Assembly (NCBI GenBank): GCA_003249255.1 | Contig: QKJP01000049.1 | Span: 62,001-126,000 of the forward strand | Direction: 5' to 3' | DNA: 64,000 bases | Source of the DNA: Bacteroidales bacterium | GTDB lineage: Bacteria > Bacteroidota > Bacteroidia > Bacteroidales > Marinilabiliaceae | Shown: in pieces, positions 1-10,208 of the stretch | Numbering within the stretch: position 1 is the first letter of the stretch | Layout of the letters: the number at the start of each line of letters is the position of its first letter | Made by a program: the position numbers and the translations under genes | The notes under the pieces: model-generated | The model's database searches: none | Told to the model about the DNA's origin: nothing | What the model saw: only the letters and a program-made list of their open reading frames with translations

Positions 1-357
1 AAAAATCCGAATTAACCTTAAAGACCTTAGTACAATCAGCATTTGTGTACCACTTACAAAGATTCCGATGTAAGCAGGTAAAATGGCTAATAAATCGATG
101 ATGCCGTAAAATGAAAAAATATAGCGCCAGGAATGGTTTACTACCCAAATGCGCAAAGTATATTCGATGGTAAATAAGCCGGTGAGAATCCATTCCGCAA
201 TATTCAACCAAAACAATTGAGACTCAGACAAGCCGGGTAAGCTTTCGATCATGACCAGGATGATACTGGTTATAATGAATAAAATTAGGGCGACATCGAA
301 TAATTTGCCCTTTGGAGTATCAGCTTCAAATATGATTTCGTACAAGCGTTTTCGCAT
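1..357 (-). CDS. Voltage-gated potassium channel family protein, N-terminal part
   Basis: Reading the minus strand from an ATG at 357 gives 119 codons without a stop, running off the left edge. The product begins MRKRLYEIIFEADTPKGK and continues with three hydrophobic segments (about residues 18-38, 48-68 and 78-98). It then reaches a stretch ending LRSLRLIRIF, which looks like the start of the arginine-bearing S4 voltage sensor. This is the usual N-terminus of bacterial six-transmembrane ion-transport (Kv-like) channels. The pore and selectivity filter lie outside the window, so ion specificity is inferred. It diverges from gmhA. The start is not fully certain because the frame stays open about 30 codons further upstream. 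Confidence 0.8.
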   Translation of the reverse strand, partial: MRKRLYEIIFEADTPKGKLFDVALILFIITSIILVMIESLPGLSESQLFWLNIAEWILTGLFTIEYTLRIWVVNHSWRYIFSFYGIIDLLAILPAYIGIFVSGTQMLIVLRSLRLIRIF

Positions 358-474
358 CTCTTTCTTTTTATGGATCCTTTTCCTGCAAAGTCGGTTAAAG
401 ATAATGGTCCATAAGCTGAAAAAAAATTTTAAGTTTCAAAAAGGCCCATTACCTTTACCCAAAATATTTCACGA

Positions 475-1053
475 ATGACAAGAGACGACTTAAAGCAAGA
501 ATTTTTAGAGGCCAAAGCAGTTTTAGACCGTTTTATCCATGATGATTCGAATTTCGAAAAAATGGTTCAGGCCGGGGAGCTTATGGTAGAAGCTCTTAAA
601 AAAGGAGGAAAAATTCTAAGCTGTGGAAATGGTGGATCAATGAGTGATGCCATGCATTTTGCTGAGGAATTAACCGGACGCTTTCGTGATAACCGCCAAG
701 GCATGCCTGCCATTGCAATTTCTGATCCCACCCACATTACTTGTGTAGGTAACGATTTTGGTTTTGATTACATTTTTTCTCGTTACGTTGAAGCTGTTGG
801 AAATTCCGTTGATGTACTTTTAGCAATTAGTACAAGTGGAAATTCTGCTAATGTTTTAAATGCAGTAAATTCTGCTCAAAAAAAAGGTATGAAAGTAGTG
901 GCTTTAACCGGAAAGAGTGGAGGAGAATTAGCAAATGTAGCTGATGTAGAAATTCGTGCACCTCACTCGGGCTACTCTGATCGCATCCAGGAAATTCACA
1001 TAAAGGCCATTCATATTTTAATCCAGTACATTGAAAGTAAAATGGTGAAATAG
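475..1053 (+). CDS. gmhA: Phosphoheptose isomerase (sedoheptulose-7-phosphate isomerase)
   Basis: Converts sedoheptulose 7-phosphate to D-glycero-D-manno-heptose 7-phosphate, the first step towards the heptose of the lipopolysaccharide core; cytosolic. The 192-residue length equals that of the E. coli enzyme. Residues expected at the zinc site fall at the same numbers: His61, Glu65, Gln172 and His180, with Asp169 nearby. The SIS-domain phosphate loops are visible as [11 protein letters not shown] (about 49-59) and [10 protein letters not shown] (about 118-127). It lies 60 bp upstream of the ComM/YifB gene on the same strand and diverges from the channel gene. No other heptose gene is in the window. 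Confidence 0.93.
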   Translation: MTRDDLKQEFLEAKAVLDRFIHDDSNFEKMVQAGELMVEALKKGGKILSCGNGGSMSDAMHFAEELTGRFRDNRQGMPAIAISDPTHITCVGNDFGFDYIFSRYVEAVGNSVDVLLAISTSGNSANVLNAVNSAQKKGMKVVALTGKSGGELANVADVEIRAPHSGYSDRIQEIHIKAIHILIQYIESKMVK

Positions 1054-1113
1054 ATTACTAAAAACCATTATTATTTTCAGAAACTTACTAACTTAATGTA
1101 AAACCTTAACCTT

Positions 1114-2652
1114 ATGTTAGTAAAAACTTTTGGTTCCGCAGTTAGTGGAATAGATGCTTACACCATTACTATTGAAGTCAATATTTCTCAAGGCATCCGT
1201 TTCTTTTTAGTGGGATTGCCTGATAATGCCGTTAAAGAAAGTCAACAAAGAATAGAGTCAGCCTTAAAAGTTAGTGGACTAAAATGGCCCGGCCATAAAA
1301 TTGTGATTAATATGGCCCCGGCTGATATCCGCAAAGAAGGATCTTCTTATGATTTACCGCTTGCCATTGGAATACTGGCAGCCTCATCACAAATCTCCGC
1401 ATCAAAAATTGACCAATACATTATCATGGGTGAATTGTCGTTAGATGGCAGCTTGCAACCGGTAAAAGGCGTTCTCCCCATGGCCATTAAGGCAAAAGAG
1501 GAAGGTTTTAAAGGGTGCATATTGCCAAAAGATAATGCACGGGAAGCGGCTGTAGTAAAAGGCATTGATGTACTTGGTTTTTCTAACATAAAAGAAGTTA
1601 TCGATTTTCTGGAAGGACATCATGAAGCTATTCCTGAATGGGTAGATACAGATAAAGAATTTGCAAATAGCAGCTCTGATGTTGATTTTGATTTCTCTGA
1701 AGTGAAAGGGCAGGAAACTGTTAAAAGAGCCATGGAGATCGCTGCAGCAGGCGGTCATAACCTTATAATGATAGGACCTCCCGGTGCAGGCAAGTCGATG
1801 TTAGCAAAACGCCTATCATCCATTTTGCCACCCTTATCATTGAATGAATCCTTGGAAACAACAAAGATTCATTCGGTTGCAGGAAAAATAAAAAATGATC
1901 ATGCCCTTGTGACCAAACGCCCTTTTCGTTCGCCCCATCATTCTATTTCTGATGTGGCATTGGTAGGAGGTGGATCTTTTCCTCAACCGGGCGAGATTTC
2001 ATTGGCACATAATGGAGTGCTTTTTTTGGATGAGCTACCTGAATTTAAACGAACGGTTTTAGAAGTCATGCGACAACCTTTGGAAGATAGGCGCATTAGT
2101 ATTTCACGAGCTAAATTCACGGTCGATTTTCCGGCTAGTTTTATGTTGGTTTCTAGTATGAACCCCTGCCCATGTGGATATTTTAATCATCCGGATAAGG
2201 AATGTGTTTGCAGTCCCGGTATGGTTCAAAAATACCTCAGTAAGATATCCGGTCCCTTATTAGATCGCATAGATTTACACATTGAAGTGGTTCCGGTTCC
2301 TTTTAACAAATTAGCCGAGAAAGCACCTTCCGAAAAAAGTACATCAGTACGTGAACGTGTGATGAAGGCTCGTAAGATTCAGCAGGAACGATTTAAAGAT
2401 GATGAGTCCATTCATTGCAATGCACAAATGACGAATCGACTCCTGTCCAAACATGCCCAACCTAATGATGAAGGATTGAATATTTTAAAAACCGCAATGG
2501 AAAAGTTAGACTTGTCTGCCAGAGCCTATGACCGAATTCTAAAAGTCTCCCGAACCATTGCGGATCTTGAAGAATGTCATGATACACAAGCACATCACAT
2601 TGCCGAAGCGGTTCAATACCGAAGTCTGGATCGGTCATCGTGGGGCTCATAA
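1114..2652 (+). CDS. YifB/ComM family Mg-chelatase-like AAA+ ATPase
   Basis: This 512-residue protein has the full ComM/YifB layout. An N-terminal ChlI-like domain (about 1-165) carries the family start MLVKTFGSAVSGIDA. It is followed by an AAA+ core with Walker A GPPGAGKS at 221-228, Walker B in GVLFLDELPEF, and a cysteine-rich insert (MNPCPCGYF, then ECVCSPG). The C-terminal Mg-chelatase domain ends in a YRSLDR motif. ComM of Vibrio is a branch-migration helicase acting in natural transformation. Most bacteria have the gene without known competence, so the role here is open. No competence genes are nearby. Confidence 0.9.
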   Translation: MLVKTFGSAVSGIDAYTITIEVNISQGIRFFLVGLPDNAVKESQQRIESALKVSGLKWPGHKIVINMAPADIRKEGSSYDLPLAIGILAASSQISASKIDQYIIMGELSLDGSLQPVKGVLPMAIKAKEEGFKGCILPKDNAREAAVVKGIDVLGFSNIKEVIDFLEGHHEAIPEWVDTDKEFANSSSDVDFDFSEVKGQETVKRAMEIAAAGGHNLIMIGPPGAGKSMLAKRLSSILPPLSLNESLETTKIHSVAGKIKNDHALVTKRPFRSPHHSISDVALVGGGSFPQPGEISLAHNGVLFLDELPEFKRTVLEVMRQPLEDRRISISRAKFTVDFPASFMLVSSMNPCPCGYFNHPDKECVCSPGMVQKYLSKISGPLLDRIDLHIEVVPVPFNKLAEKAPSEKSTSVRERVMKARKIQQERFKDDESIHCNAQMTNRLLSKHAQPNDEGLNILKTAMEKLDLSARAYDRILKVSRTIADLEECHDTQAHHIAEAVQYRSLDRSSWGS

Positions 2653-2728
2653 GCAATTTTCTGCTTGCGTATATTAATCATAATCACATAAAATATTAAC
2701 TATACACCGGATTTTAAAGGAGAAAATA

Positions 2729-2736
2729 TATCTTTG
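2729..2736 (+). promoter_or_regulatory. Likely -7 promoter element for the pyrophosphatase gene
   Basis: TATCTTTG matches the Bacteroidota -7 consensus TAnnTTTG and lies 55 bp before the ppa start. No clear TTG/TTTG -33 element is seen about 20 bp upstream, so the call rests on one box. Confidence 0.45.
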
Positions 2737-2791
2737 ATCGACTCTATGTGCAAGATACGAGTTAAACAAAAAATTTTAAATCTAAAATCCT

Positions 2792-3466
2792 ATGACTACG
2801 AATAGCTTAATGGATCCCATCGGACGCTTAATGGGACTTCGTTATAAGTCACATCCTTGGCACGGTATTGACATTGGAAACAGTGCACCAAATGTAATCA
2901 ACTGTTTTATAGAGGTCGTTCCAACAGATACTGTTAAATACGAGATAGACAAAGAAAGTGGATACTTAAGCATCGACCGTCCCCAAAAATATTCGAATGT
3001 TGTTCCGGCTCCTTATGGTTTTATTCCGCAAACCTACTGTGGTGCAGGAGTTGGCAATTATTGTGCTGAAAAAACAGGAAAAAAAGATATTATGGGAGAC
3101 CGAGATCCTCTTGATATTCTTTTATTAACAGAGAAAGACATCACGCATGGTAACATCATTGCAAAAGCTATTCCCATTGGCGGGTTTAGAATGCTGGATG
3201 GAAATGCTGCTGATGATAAAATTATCTCTGTTTTAAAAAACGATGTAGTTTACGGTGAATTTAAAGACATCTCAGAATTACCCGATTTAGTTATTGCCCG
3301 TTTAAAGCATTACTTTTTAACTTACAAAGACATGCCGGGACAAAGTAACAATTCTGAAATTACACATGTTTACAATGCCGAAGAAGCCAAGGAAGTCATA
3401 AAACTATCGATGGCTGATTACGAAAATAGATTTGAAGGTTTAAGAAAAGCACTATCATCTTATTAA
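2792..3466 (+). CDS. ppa: Inorganic pyrophosphatase, family I
   Basis: Hydrolyses pyrophosphate released by biosynthetic reactions; cytosolic. The signature acidic motif DRDPLDILLL is present, preceded by a core with YGFIPQTYCG and followed by an AIPIGGFRMLD segment typical of family I enzymes. At 224 residues it is longer than the roughly 175-residue E. coli form. The extra length is an N-terminal segment and a helical C-terminus, as often seen in Bacteroidota. It is monocistronic and followed by a repeat-bearing gap of about 340 bp. Confidence 0.9.
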   Translation: MTTNSLMDPIGRLMGLRYKSHPWHGIDIGNSAPNVINCFIEVVPTDTVKYEIDKESGYLSIDRPQKYSNVVPAPYGFIPQTYCGAGVGNYCAEKTGKKDIMGDRDPLDILLLTEKDITHGNIIAKAIPIGGFRMLDGNAADDKIISVLKNDVVYGEFKDISELPDLVIARLKHYFLTYKDMPGQSNNSEITHVYNAEEAKEVIKLSMADYENRFEGLRKALSSY

Positions 3467-3509
3467 TTGATGTAAAGTGCTCAGTATACCGGTAAATGGC
3501 ATTTTTAGG

Positions 3510-3676
3510 CAGTAGATAAGTGCATGCATTTCTGCATAAATCTAAAAAAGCCCCAAAGTAGACGATATTCAAAGCCTAGCCTGTATGGGCTCGGATATTA
3601 ATCGGGTATTTCATAGCCCTTCAGGCTATGCTTAATGACACCTTATTTTTGATGCTAAGGTAAGCTTACTATTGAT
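3510..3676 (+). repeat. Structured intergenic repeat, copy 1
   Basis: This stretch fills most of the 344 bp gap between ppa and the histidine kinase gene. Read in reverse complement it matches 29060-29303 over both ends. One shared block runs from AGTAGATAAG through a CCCCAAAG block and a GCCTAGCC...GGGCT hairpin. The other runs from TAGCCCTTCAGGCTATG to TAAGCTTACTATTGAT. Several short dyads (for example TAGCCCTTCAGGCTA) suggest a folded RNA or DNA element. The second copy carries about 75 bp of extra sequence in the middle. No ORF of note is present. Confidence 0.75.
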
Positions 3677-3810
3677 TTACCTCTAAAGGCATTAATGCAC
3701 AGGTTAGATACAGAGTTTTATAGTTTAACTTCCTCAGCCCTGTGCTTTTGTGCCTTTTTATAGGGATGTGCTGAAAAACATAATTTTTGATTAGCTCATC
3801 AGTACATGGT

Positions 3811-5070
3811 TTACTGCTGTTTTAAAGTAAACACATGTTTTTCATCGAAAGCTTTGTAGTGGATTGAAATATTGGATATTTCACAAATACGTTTCACAAT
3901 TGATAAACCAATTCCTAAAGAATATTTCGAAGATGCTCCTTTACGAAAACGATCAAAAATTTCGTCATTTGTAAATTGTGACGCTTCTCCGCTATTCTCA
4001 ATCCTTAATTCATTATTTGTAGTTGTAATTTTTATATACCCATTGGTTACATTATGTCTGAAGGCATTCTTTAATAAATTTTGAATTAAAGTATGCCCTA
4101 AAGAGGCGTCCATTTTAAAAACCAAGGTATCAGAGTCTAAATCGAAATCTACTTTTAAATTCTTTTCTTCATACAAAGACTCAAACATGGTGAGTTGAAG
4201 TTTAATAAGATCCACTAAATCAATGTTTTTCACCTCTTTAAAAAGTCGATTATCCAGTTTAGCCAGAAAAATCAAGGATTGATTTACCTTAGATAAACGC
4301 CCGGTTGTGTCCAGCAGTCCAGCCACTAGTTTTATTTGCTCTTCGCTTAGGTTGGGCGATTGAAGCAATTCGTCTAATCGACTTGTAATAATAGCCAAAG
4401 GAGTCTGAAGTTCGTGAGAAGTGTTTTCTACATATTGTTTTAAACGTTCATAATCGTCTTTAATTTTCTGATCCATGGCACTAAATACTTCTTTAAGCTG
4501 TTCAAATTCATCTACATCAGAGGTCAAGAGTTCTAAAGAGTTATCTTTATGGACATCAAAGGTTTTAAGCTTGCGAATGGTGTCATAAAACACAGCAAGA
4601 GAATACTTCGTAGTTTGGCGATTGACCAAATACAGAATGAGAAAAAAGGCAATGGGAAAAATGGTCAACATCAAGGTAAACTTCATAATTAATAAATCTG
4701 AAGCGGTGGTTGATCTCATTAAGTGAACGGTATACCATTGATTCTTTTGTTTGATGGGAAACTTTAAACACCTAAAGAACTCAGGCTTATCGTTATGTTG
4801 TCCTGTTAATATGGTATCTGTCAATAAATAATCTTCAGAATAAGTCCATAATGAGGTAGAGTCTAGTTGGATATCTAAATAACTAATGGAAGCCTTATTT
4901 ATATCCATAGAATCGTTGTGAAAAACGTGGTCTCTTACCCACAGTAATTCATTATTCAAAGAACGATTTACGGCAAAGCGAATAAAATAATACCCGCCTA
5001 AACTACCTATCAAAAAGAAGAATACACTGGCCGATATAAAATTTAATCCTGTTTTAGTGAGTAGTTTCAT
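3811..5070 (-). CDS. Two-component sensor histidine kinase (OmpR-partner type)
   Basis: This is a 419-residue inner-membrane sensor. Membrane segments lie at about 10-32 and 130-150, enclosing a periplasmic region of about 95 residues. A linker and a HisKA domain follow, with the phospho-acceptor His219 in NTSHELQTPL. The ATPase domain shows the N box (QNLLKNAFRHN), an F box (FDRFRKG) and the G2 box (SLGIGLSIVKRI). The usual DNG of the G1 box reads NSG, a variant common in this bacteroidetal group. Its start overlaps the stop of the response regulator by one base (TAATG), so the two are translationally coupled. The signal sensed cannot be told. Confidence 0.9.
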   Translation of the reverse strand: MKLLTKTGLNFISASVFFFLIGSLGGYYFIRFAVNRSLNNELLWVRDHVFHNDSMDINKASISYLDIQLDSTSLWTYSEDYLLTDTILTGQHNDKPEFFRCLKFPIKQKNQWYTVHLMRSTTASDLLIMKFTLMLTIFPIAFFLILYLVNRQTTKYSLAVFYDTIRKLKTFDVHKDNSLELLTSDVDEFEQLKEVFSAMDQKIKDDYERLKQYVENTSHELQTPLAIITSRLDELLQSPNLSEEQIKLVAGLLDTTGRLSKVNQSLIFLAKLDNRLFKEVKNIDLVDLIKLQLTMFESLYEEKNLKVDFDLDSDTLVFKMDASLGHTLIQNLLKNAFRHNVTNGYIKITTTNNELRIENSGEASQFTNDEIFDRFRKGASSKYSLGIGLSIVKRICEISNISIHYKAFDEKHVFTLKQQ

Positions 5071-5747
5071 TAATTTTCGTCTGTAAACTTATAACCAACT
5101 CCATATACATTTTTGATGTAATCCTTGCATCCTGATTTCAGAAGTTTCTTCTTGAGATTTTTAATGTGCGTATAGATGTAATCGTCCGAAAAGCCATAGT
5201 CCATGTAACCTTTACTTATATGTTCAGCAATTCCTGCTTTTGTGAGTACACGGTTTTTATTGGCTAAAAAGTAAATTAATAAATCATACTCTCGCTTTGT
5301 TAACTCAACCTTTGTAGAATTCACATAAGTTTCCAGTGTACTCGAATTAACTTCTAATTCATGATAGGTAATTATCTCACTTCCCTGAAAATGGACTCTT
5401 CTTACTAAAGATTTTAAACGCGCATTTAATTCTGCAAATTGGAAGGGTTTAATCAAGTAATCATCAGCCCCCAATTCCAATCCTTCTACTTTATTATCAA
5501 CACTATCCCGAGCGGATACAATGATAATACCTGTTTGATGATGCAAACGTTTTACTCTTCGAAGAACCTCTAAGCCTGAACCATCAGGCAAATTAATGTC
5601 GAGCACAATTATATCGAAGTGATTTTCAACTGTTATTAAAGCCGTTTGTAAATTTGTACACAACTCTACAATATGCCCTTCCAGTTCAAGGTTTTTAATC
5701 AAACCATGAGCCAACTCTGCTTCATCTTCTACGACAAGTATCTTCAT
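5070..5747 (-). CDS. OmpR/PhoB-family response regulator
   Basis: 225 residues. The receiver domain (about 1-115) has the acidic pair Glu7/Asp8, phospho-acceptor Asp50 in VLDINLPDG and a conserved lysine in YLIKPF. The C-terminal winged-helix domain (about 130-222) ends YIKNVYGVGYKF, the trans_reg_C signature. It is first in an operon with the histidine kinase that follows. Target genes are unknown; none of the neighbours is an obvious target. Confidence 0.92.
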   Translation of the reverse strand: MKILVVEDEAELAHGLIKNLELEGHIVELCTNLQTALITVENHFDIIVLDINLPDGSGLEVLRRVKRLHHQTGIIIVSARDSVDNKVEGLELGADDYLIKPFQFAELNARLKSLVRRVHFQGSEIITYHELEVNSSTLETYVNSTKVELTKREYDLLIYFLANKNRVLTKAGIAEHISKGYMDYGFSDDYIYTHIKNLKKKLLKSGCKDYIKNVYGVGYKFTDEN

Positions 5748-5862
5748 ATACTACTTAAACCTATTACCCGTTAAAGATAAGGATTTGAGCCTATGCTTTA
5801 AGAGTAGCCCCCAACTAAAGCATTCTACTCTTATCGTTTGGTTGTTATTATCTACAGAAAAT

Positions 5863-5890
5863 AAAAAAGCGACCGTTCAGTCGCCTTTTT
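5863..5890 (-). terminator. Rho-independent terminator after lon
   Basis: On the minus strand a GGCGACTGAACGGTCGC hairpin is followed by six T residues, directly after the lon stop. The plus strand also shows a T run, so it may work in both directions. Confidence 0.8.
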
Positions 5891-5892
5891 AA

Positions 5893-8343
5893 TTAAATAT
5901 CTAATGGTTTCTTTACCTTTTCATCGAGCAGTGCAAAGTCAAGTACTTCAGACACGCTATCTACAAACAGGAATTCTAAACCTTCAATGTAAATATCCTT
6001 AATCTCCTCAATATCTTTCTTATTCTCTTTCGAAAGAATAACATTGGTGATACCGGCACGCTTAGCAGCCAATATCTTTTCTTTTATACCACCCACCGGT
6101 AATACTTTACCGCGTAAGGTAATTTCGCCTGTCATAGCCAGTTTCTGACGGACTTTGCGCTGGGTCAAAGAAGATGCTAATGAAGTTGCCATGGTAATTC
6201 CGGCAGAAGGCCCATCTTTTGGTATAGCTCCTTCGGGCACATGTACGTGAACATTCCATTCGTCAAATGTTTCACCTTTAATACCATATTTTGTAGCATT
6301 TGCACGAAGATATTCCAGTGCTAAAACAGCCGATTCCTTCATCACATCGCCTAAATTACCGGTTAAGGTCAGTTTTCCTTTGCCTTTACTTAAGCTGCTT
6401 TCTACAAATAAAATCTCACCTCCAACAGCAGTCCAGGCTAAACCGGTAACTACACCGGCTGTATTATTATCCTGCCATTTATCTTTGGAAAAGCGGGCAA
6501 CACCAAGATATTCATAAACATCCGGAACAGAAAGCGTTTTTTTAACTTCTTCATCACGGGCAATTCGTAAGGCAATTTTACGACATAACTTTGCAATGAT
6601 TTTATTTAAATTACGAACACCTGATTCTCTGGTATAAGACTCAACTATGGTACCCATAACTTTTTTCGAAATGGAAATTTGCCCTTTCTCAATTCCGTGA
6701 TTTTCCATCTGGAATGGTAATAAATGACGACGTGCGATTTCTACTTTTTCATCTAAGATATAACCACTCACATCAATTAGTTCCATGCGGTCTAAGAGGG
6801 GTTGAGAAATGCTTCCTAAGGTGTTCGCAGTTGCGATAAACATCACTTTCGAAAGGTCAAAATCGACCTCCAGGAAGTTGTCATGAAAATGCTCGTTTTG
6901 TTCAGGATCCAGAACTTCTAATAAGGCAGAAGCAGGATCGCCATGTGCACTACTACTAATTTTATCAATCTCATCCAGAATAAAAACCGGGTTGGCAGAA
7001 CCAGCCTTTTTAATGTTTTGAACAATTCGACCCGGCATTGCGCCAATGTATGTTTTACGGTGTCCACGTATTTCAGCTTCATCGTGTAAACCGCCTAAAG
7101 ACATGCGTACATATTTTCGTCCTAAAGCCTCGGCAATGGATTTTCCTAAAGATGTTTTTCCAACCCCCGGAGGTCCGTATAAACACAGGATTGGCGACTT
7201 TAACTCACCTCTTAATTTCAGTACGGCCAGATGTTCTAGAATACGCTCTTTGACTTTATCTAAACCATAATGTTCACGGTCTAAAATCTTCTCAGCCCGA
7301 TTGAGGTCATAATTATCTTTGGTGTAAATATTCCAAGGAATATCTATCAAGGTTTGTAAGTAATTGAATTGAACCGAATATTCACCTGCAGCCGGATTTA
7401 AGCGCTGTAGTTTATCCAGCTCTTTATAAAATAAAGTCTTAACTTCTTTATTCCACTTTTTATTCTTGGCCTGATCTTTAAAATCTCTAATTTCTTGCTC
7501 TACCGGACTAGAACCTAATTCATCCTGAATGGTTTTAATCTGCTGTTGCAGTAAATACTCTCTTTGTTGTTGATCTATATCTTGTTTGACCCTGCTTTGA
7601 ATATCGCTTTTGAGTTCCTGCACTTGTACTTCTTTAGACAAATGCGCTAAAAGCTTCATGCCTCGATCTACAATTCTATTACAATCCAGCATAGCTTGCT
7701 TCTCATTTACATCCACATCGCTATTGGAACAAATAAAATTGATCAGGAAATTACTGTTTTCGATATTTTTAACTGCAAAGGAAGCTTCGGGTGGTACATT
7801 GCTTGAAGCCTTGATGACTCTTAAAGATAAATCCTTAATAGAACCAACTATTGCTTCAAACTCTCTATCGTTTTTTTCTGGATTCTCATCATTCAAGGCC
7901 GTAACATTACCCATGTGATAAGGCTCTGTACTTATAATGGAGTTGAGCTGAAATCGCTTTTTCCCCTGAATAATGACTGAAGTGGAATTGTCAGGCATTT
8001 CTAAAACCTTAATGATTTTAGCAACAGTCCCTATTTCGAATAAATCTTCAAAGCCCGGTTCTTCAACTTGAATATCTTTTTGCGACACAGCTCCAAAAAT
8101 TCCTTTTGACTTTTGAAGTTGCCTAATAAGAGTAAGCGATTTTTCTCTACCTATTGAAATGGGAATAATAACGCCCGGAAATAGTACTGTATTTCTTAGG
8201 GGTAGAATTGGCAGGATGTCAGGAACTTCAAATTCACTGACGTTTTGTTCATCCTCATCACTTACGATCGGAATAAACTCAGTATCAGAATCAAATACAT
8301 CAGACATTAGCTCTATTGTTACTCCGGATTTATTTTTATTCAT
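5893..8343 (-). CDS. lon: ATP-dependent protease Lon
   Basis: Cytosolic AAA+ serine protease that degrades misfolded and regulatory proteins. I take the ATG at 8343 (816 residues); a TTG five codons upstream is also in frame. The N-terminal substrate domain (about 40-245) starts with [13 protein letters not shown] coiled region precedes the ATPase, with Walker A GPPGVGKT at 390-397 and Walker [11 protein letters not shown]. The protease domain has the catalytic dyad Ser713 (PKDGPSAG) and Lys756 (GGIKEKIL), 43 residues apart as in E. coli Lon. It stands alone, with a strong terminator behind it. Confidence 0.96.
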   Translation of the reverse strand: MNKNKSGVTIELMSDVFDSDTEFIPIVSDEDEQNVSEFEVPDILPILPLRNTVLFPGVIIPISIGREKSLTLIRQLQKSKGIFGAVSQKDIQVEEPGFEDLFEIGTVAKIIKVLEMPDNSTSVIIQGKKRFQLNSIISTEPYHMGNVTALNDENPEKNDREFEAIVGSIKDLSLRVIKASSNVPPEASFAVKNIENSNFLINFICSNSDVDVNEKQAMLDCNRIVDRGMKLLAHLSKEVQVQELKSDIQSRVKQDIDQQQREYLLQQQIKTIQDELGSSPVEQEIRDFKDQAKNKKWNKEVKTLFYKELDKLQRLNPAAGEYSVQFNYLQTLIDIPWNIYTKDNYDLNRAEKILDREHYGLDKVKERILEHLAVLKLRGELKSPILCLYGPPGVGKTSLGKSIAEALGRKYVRMSLGGLHDEAEIRGHRKTYIGAMPGRIVQNIKKAGSANPVFILDEIDKISSSAHGDPASALLEVLDPEQNEHFHDNFLEVDFDLSKVMFIATANTLGSISQPLLDRMELIDVSGYILDEKVEIARRHLLPFQMENHGIEKGQISISKKVMGTIVESYTRESGVRNLNKIIAKLCRKIALRIARDEEVKKTLSVPDVYEYLGVARFSKDKWQDNNTAGVVTGLAWTAVGGEILFVESSLSKGKGKLTLTGNLGDVMKESAVLALEYLRANATKYGIKGETFDEWNVHVHVPEGAIPKDGPSAGITMATSLASSLTQRKVRQKLAMTGEITLRGKVLPVGGIKEKILAAKRAGITNVILSKENKKDIEEIKDIYIEGLEFLFVDSVSEVLDFALLDEKVKKPLDI

Positions 8344-8438
8344 AGTATCTCTAGTCAAAATTCTTTAAAATCTGTCAGTATGTCCAGGTCTTATCGAAAA
8401 ATATTGTATGTTCCTTTTAGGCAATGAACGTGCCAAAG

Positions 8439-9653
8439 TTATTTTAGAGAATTTCTATAAACTTTGGTACTCTCAAAAACATGCTCCATGATTTTTGCGT
8501 CTGCTTCTGTAAACTCAATATTTCTGCGTTCCATGGCAATGCCTGCAATTTTTTGTGCTGCTGTTAATCCATTAACTTTCATCCCCTGCGGACCACCAAT
8601 AATGTACGAAGGTACAAAGTTGCGGGGAAATCCGGAACCAAAAATGTTTGATCCTATTCCGACCACCGTACCCGAATTAAAGGATGTATTAATTGCACAG
8701 CGTGAGTAATCACCCATTATTAAACCACAAAACTGAAGCCCGGTAAGCTGAAATCGTTCCGTTGCGTAGTCCCATAGTTTTACCGGTGAATAATCGTTCT
8801 TTAGGTTGGATGTATTGGTATCAGCGCCTAAATTACACCACTCTCCAATGACAGAATCACCTAAATAACCATCGTGTACTTTATTCGAATAACCTATAAT
8901 GATGGAATTACTTACCTCTCCTCCTAGTTTAGACCATGGACCGGCTGCTGTACCACCATATATTTTGGCGCCCATGCTTACTTGCGATGATTCACCAATG
9001 CAAACAGGCCCACGCAACATGGAAACTTCCATTACTTTGGCATTTTTTCCAATGTAAATTGGGCCTTCTTGAGGGTTTAAGTAGCAATATTCGACTTCGG
9101 CACCCTCTTCGATAAATATATTATTCACAATGGATGGATTTTTATGTGCTCCTACCACTGTTACTGTTTCACTAATGCTTTGAGAGGCTCGATTTGCTGT
9201 AATTAATTCAAAGTCTTTCTTGATTTCTGCCTTGTTATGAATTAACAAATGAAAAGTTTTTTCAATAAAAGAAAGTTCCGATTGAGTTTGTATGACTGCT
9301 CCTTTAGGTGTTTCATTTTGCATCAATAAATCCACTATTTCTTCGTTGAAGCGAATGGCTATTAACCGATCTTCTTTCATTAAAGACTCCCCAGCATTTA
9401 AGGCACAAAGCTCTTTAGCCAGTTCTTTTGTAGGTACCACATCACCAGCAATAAAAAGATTATCCTTTTGCAAGTTAGCAGGATATTTTTCATTAATGGG
9501 AGCTGTACATGCGTAAGAAACACGAGCCTTTAAATAGTGTTCCCACTTTTCAGCTGTTGTTAAAATGCCGCATCTAAGTGCGCCCATTGGGCGAGTAAAG
9601 GTTAAGGGGTGTAATCCCTTTACATGCTTTGTATCAAAAATAATTACATTCAT
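8439..9653 (-). CDS. Alternative GlmU-family sugar nucleotidyltransferase/acyltransferase
   Basis: 404 residues. The family start MNVIIFDTKHVKGLHPLTF and the early arginine in FTRPMGALRCG replace the usual LAAGxGTRM loop of GlmU. The second half (about 180-390) is a left-handed beta-helix with hexapeptide turns such as PIYIGKNAKV, PVCIGESSQV and SVIGEWCNLG. This matches the Bacteroidota-type GlmU substitute, thought to make UDP-N-acetylglucosamine from glucosamine 1-phosphate for peptidoglycan and LPS. The family is clear; the exact substrate is inferred from family knowledge. It lies upstream of lon on the same strand with a gap of about 95 bp. Confidence 0.82.
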   Translation of the reverse strand: MNVIIFDTKHVKGLHPLTFTRPMGALRCGILTTAEKWEHYLKARVSYACTAPINEKYPANLQKDNLFIAGDVVPTKELAKELCALNAGESLMKEDRLIAIRFNEEIVDLLMQNETPKGAVIQTQSELSFIEKTFHLLIHNKAEIKKDFELITANRASQSISETVTVVGAHKNPSIVNNIFIEEGAEVEYCYLNPQEGPIYIGKNAKVMEVSMLRGPVCIGESSQVSMGAKIYGGTAAGPWSKLGGEVSNSIIIGYSNKVHDGYLGDSVIGEWCNLGADTNTSNLKNDYSPVKLWDYATERFQLTGLQFCGLIMGDYSRCAINTSFNSGTVVGIGSNIFGSGFPRNFVPSYIIGGPQGMKVNGLTAAQKIAGIAMERRNIEFTEADAKIMEHVFESTKVYRNSLK

Positions 9654-9813
9654 TACTCATGAATTCTTATGGCTTTATTTCTGCAAAATACCTTCGAAGT
9701 CACGCTATAAAAAAGTCACTAGCTGCCAGCTTTTGGCTTTTAGCTGATTTCTTTGAAGGTATAGGCTTTGCTTTATGAATTAGGCCATTAAGGTTGAAAC
9801 GACGTTTAAAATT

Positions 9814-9842
9814 AAAAAAAAAGCTCCGGAATTTCCGAAGCT
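9814..9842 (-). terminator. Rho-independent terminator after rpmE2
   Basis: On the minus strand AGCTTCGGA, loop AAT, TCCGGAGCT forms a 9 bp stem with one G-T pair and is followed by a long T run. It sits 24 bp beyond the rpmE2 stop. Confidence 0.85.
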
Positions 9843-9866
9843 TAGCTTTTTTTACAAAAGGATAAA

Positions 9867-10130
9867 TTATTTTTTGTTTTTATCCATGTGTTTTTGATAC
9901 TTGTTCATGAACTTATCAACGCGTCCTGCAGTATCAACTAATTTCATTTTACCAGTGTAAAAAGGGTGAGACGTGTTAGAGATTTCTAACTTCACCTGCG
10001 GATACTCAACGCCATCGATCTCAACAGTGTCTTTCGTGTTCGCAGTTGAACGAGTAATGAAAGTCTCCCCGTTTGACATGTCAGTAAATGCCACTAACCT
10101 GTAATTATCCGGATGAATGTCTTGTTTCAT
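9867..10130 (-). CDS. rpmE2: 50S ribosomal protein L31 type B
   Basis: This 87-residue protein starts [15 protein letters not shown] and contains [20 protein letters not shown], the hallmark of L31. It has no cysteine, so it is the zinc-free type B. The strong promoter upstream and terminator downstream make it a single-gene transcript. In some bacteria type B L31 replaces the zinc-binding form under zinc shortage; whether a second copy exists elsewhere cannot be judged from this window. Confidence 0.95.
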   Translation of the reverse strand: MKQDIHPDNYRLVAFTDMSNGETFITRSTANTKDTVEIDGVEYPQVKLEISNTSHPFYTGKMKLVDTAGRVDKFMNKYQKHMDKNKK

Positions 10131-10176
10131 TGCTGTATGTTTTTTTGCTTAATATTCAATATTCTCAATCGGACTG

Positions 10177-10208
10177 CAAATTTAAGGCAATATTTTTTAA
10201 CGAACAAA
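10177..10208 (-). promoter_or_regulatory. Bacteroidota-type promoter of rpmE2
   Basis: On the minus strand TTTG and TAAATTTG are separated by 20 bp, fitting the -33 TTTG / -7 TAnnTTTG consensus. It lies about 50 bp upstream of the rpmE2 start. Confidence 0.75.

Noticed and set aside
251-478. A plus-strand ORF running into gmhA
   Set aside because: Its first half lies opposite a clear ion-channel reading frame on the minus strand, and its translation is low-complexity with no family pattern.
7038-7918. Several plus-strand ORFs inside lon
   Set aside because: They lie wholly opposite the conserved Lon ATPase and substrate domains and have no ribosome site or family signature.
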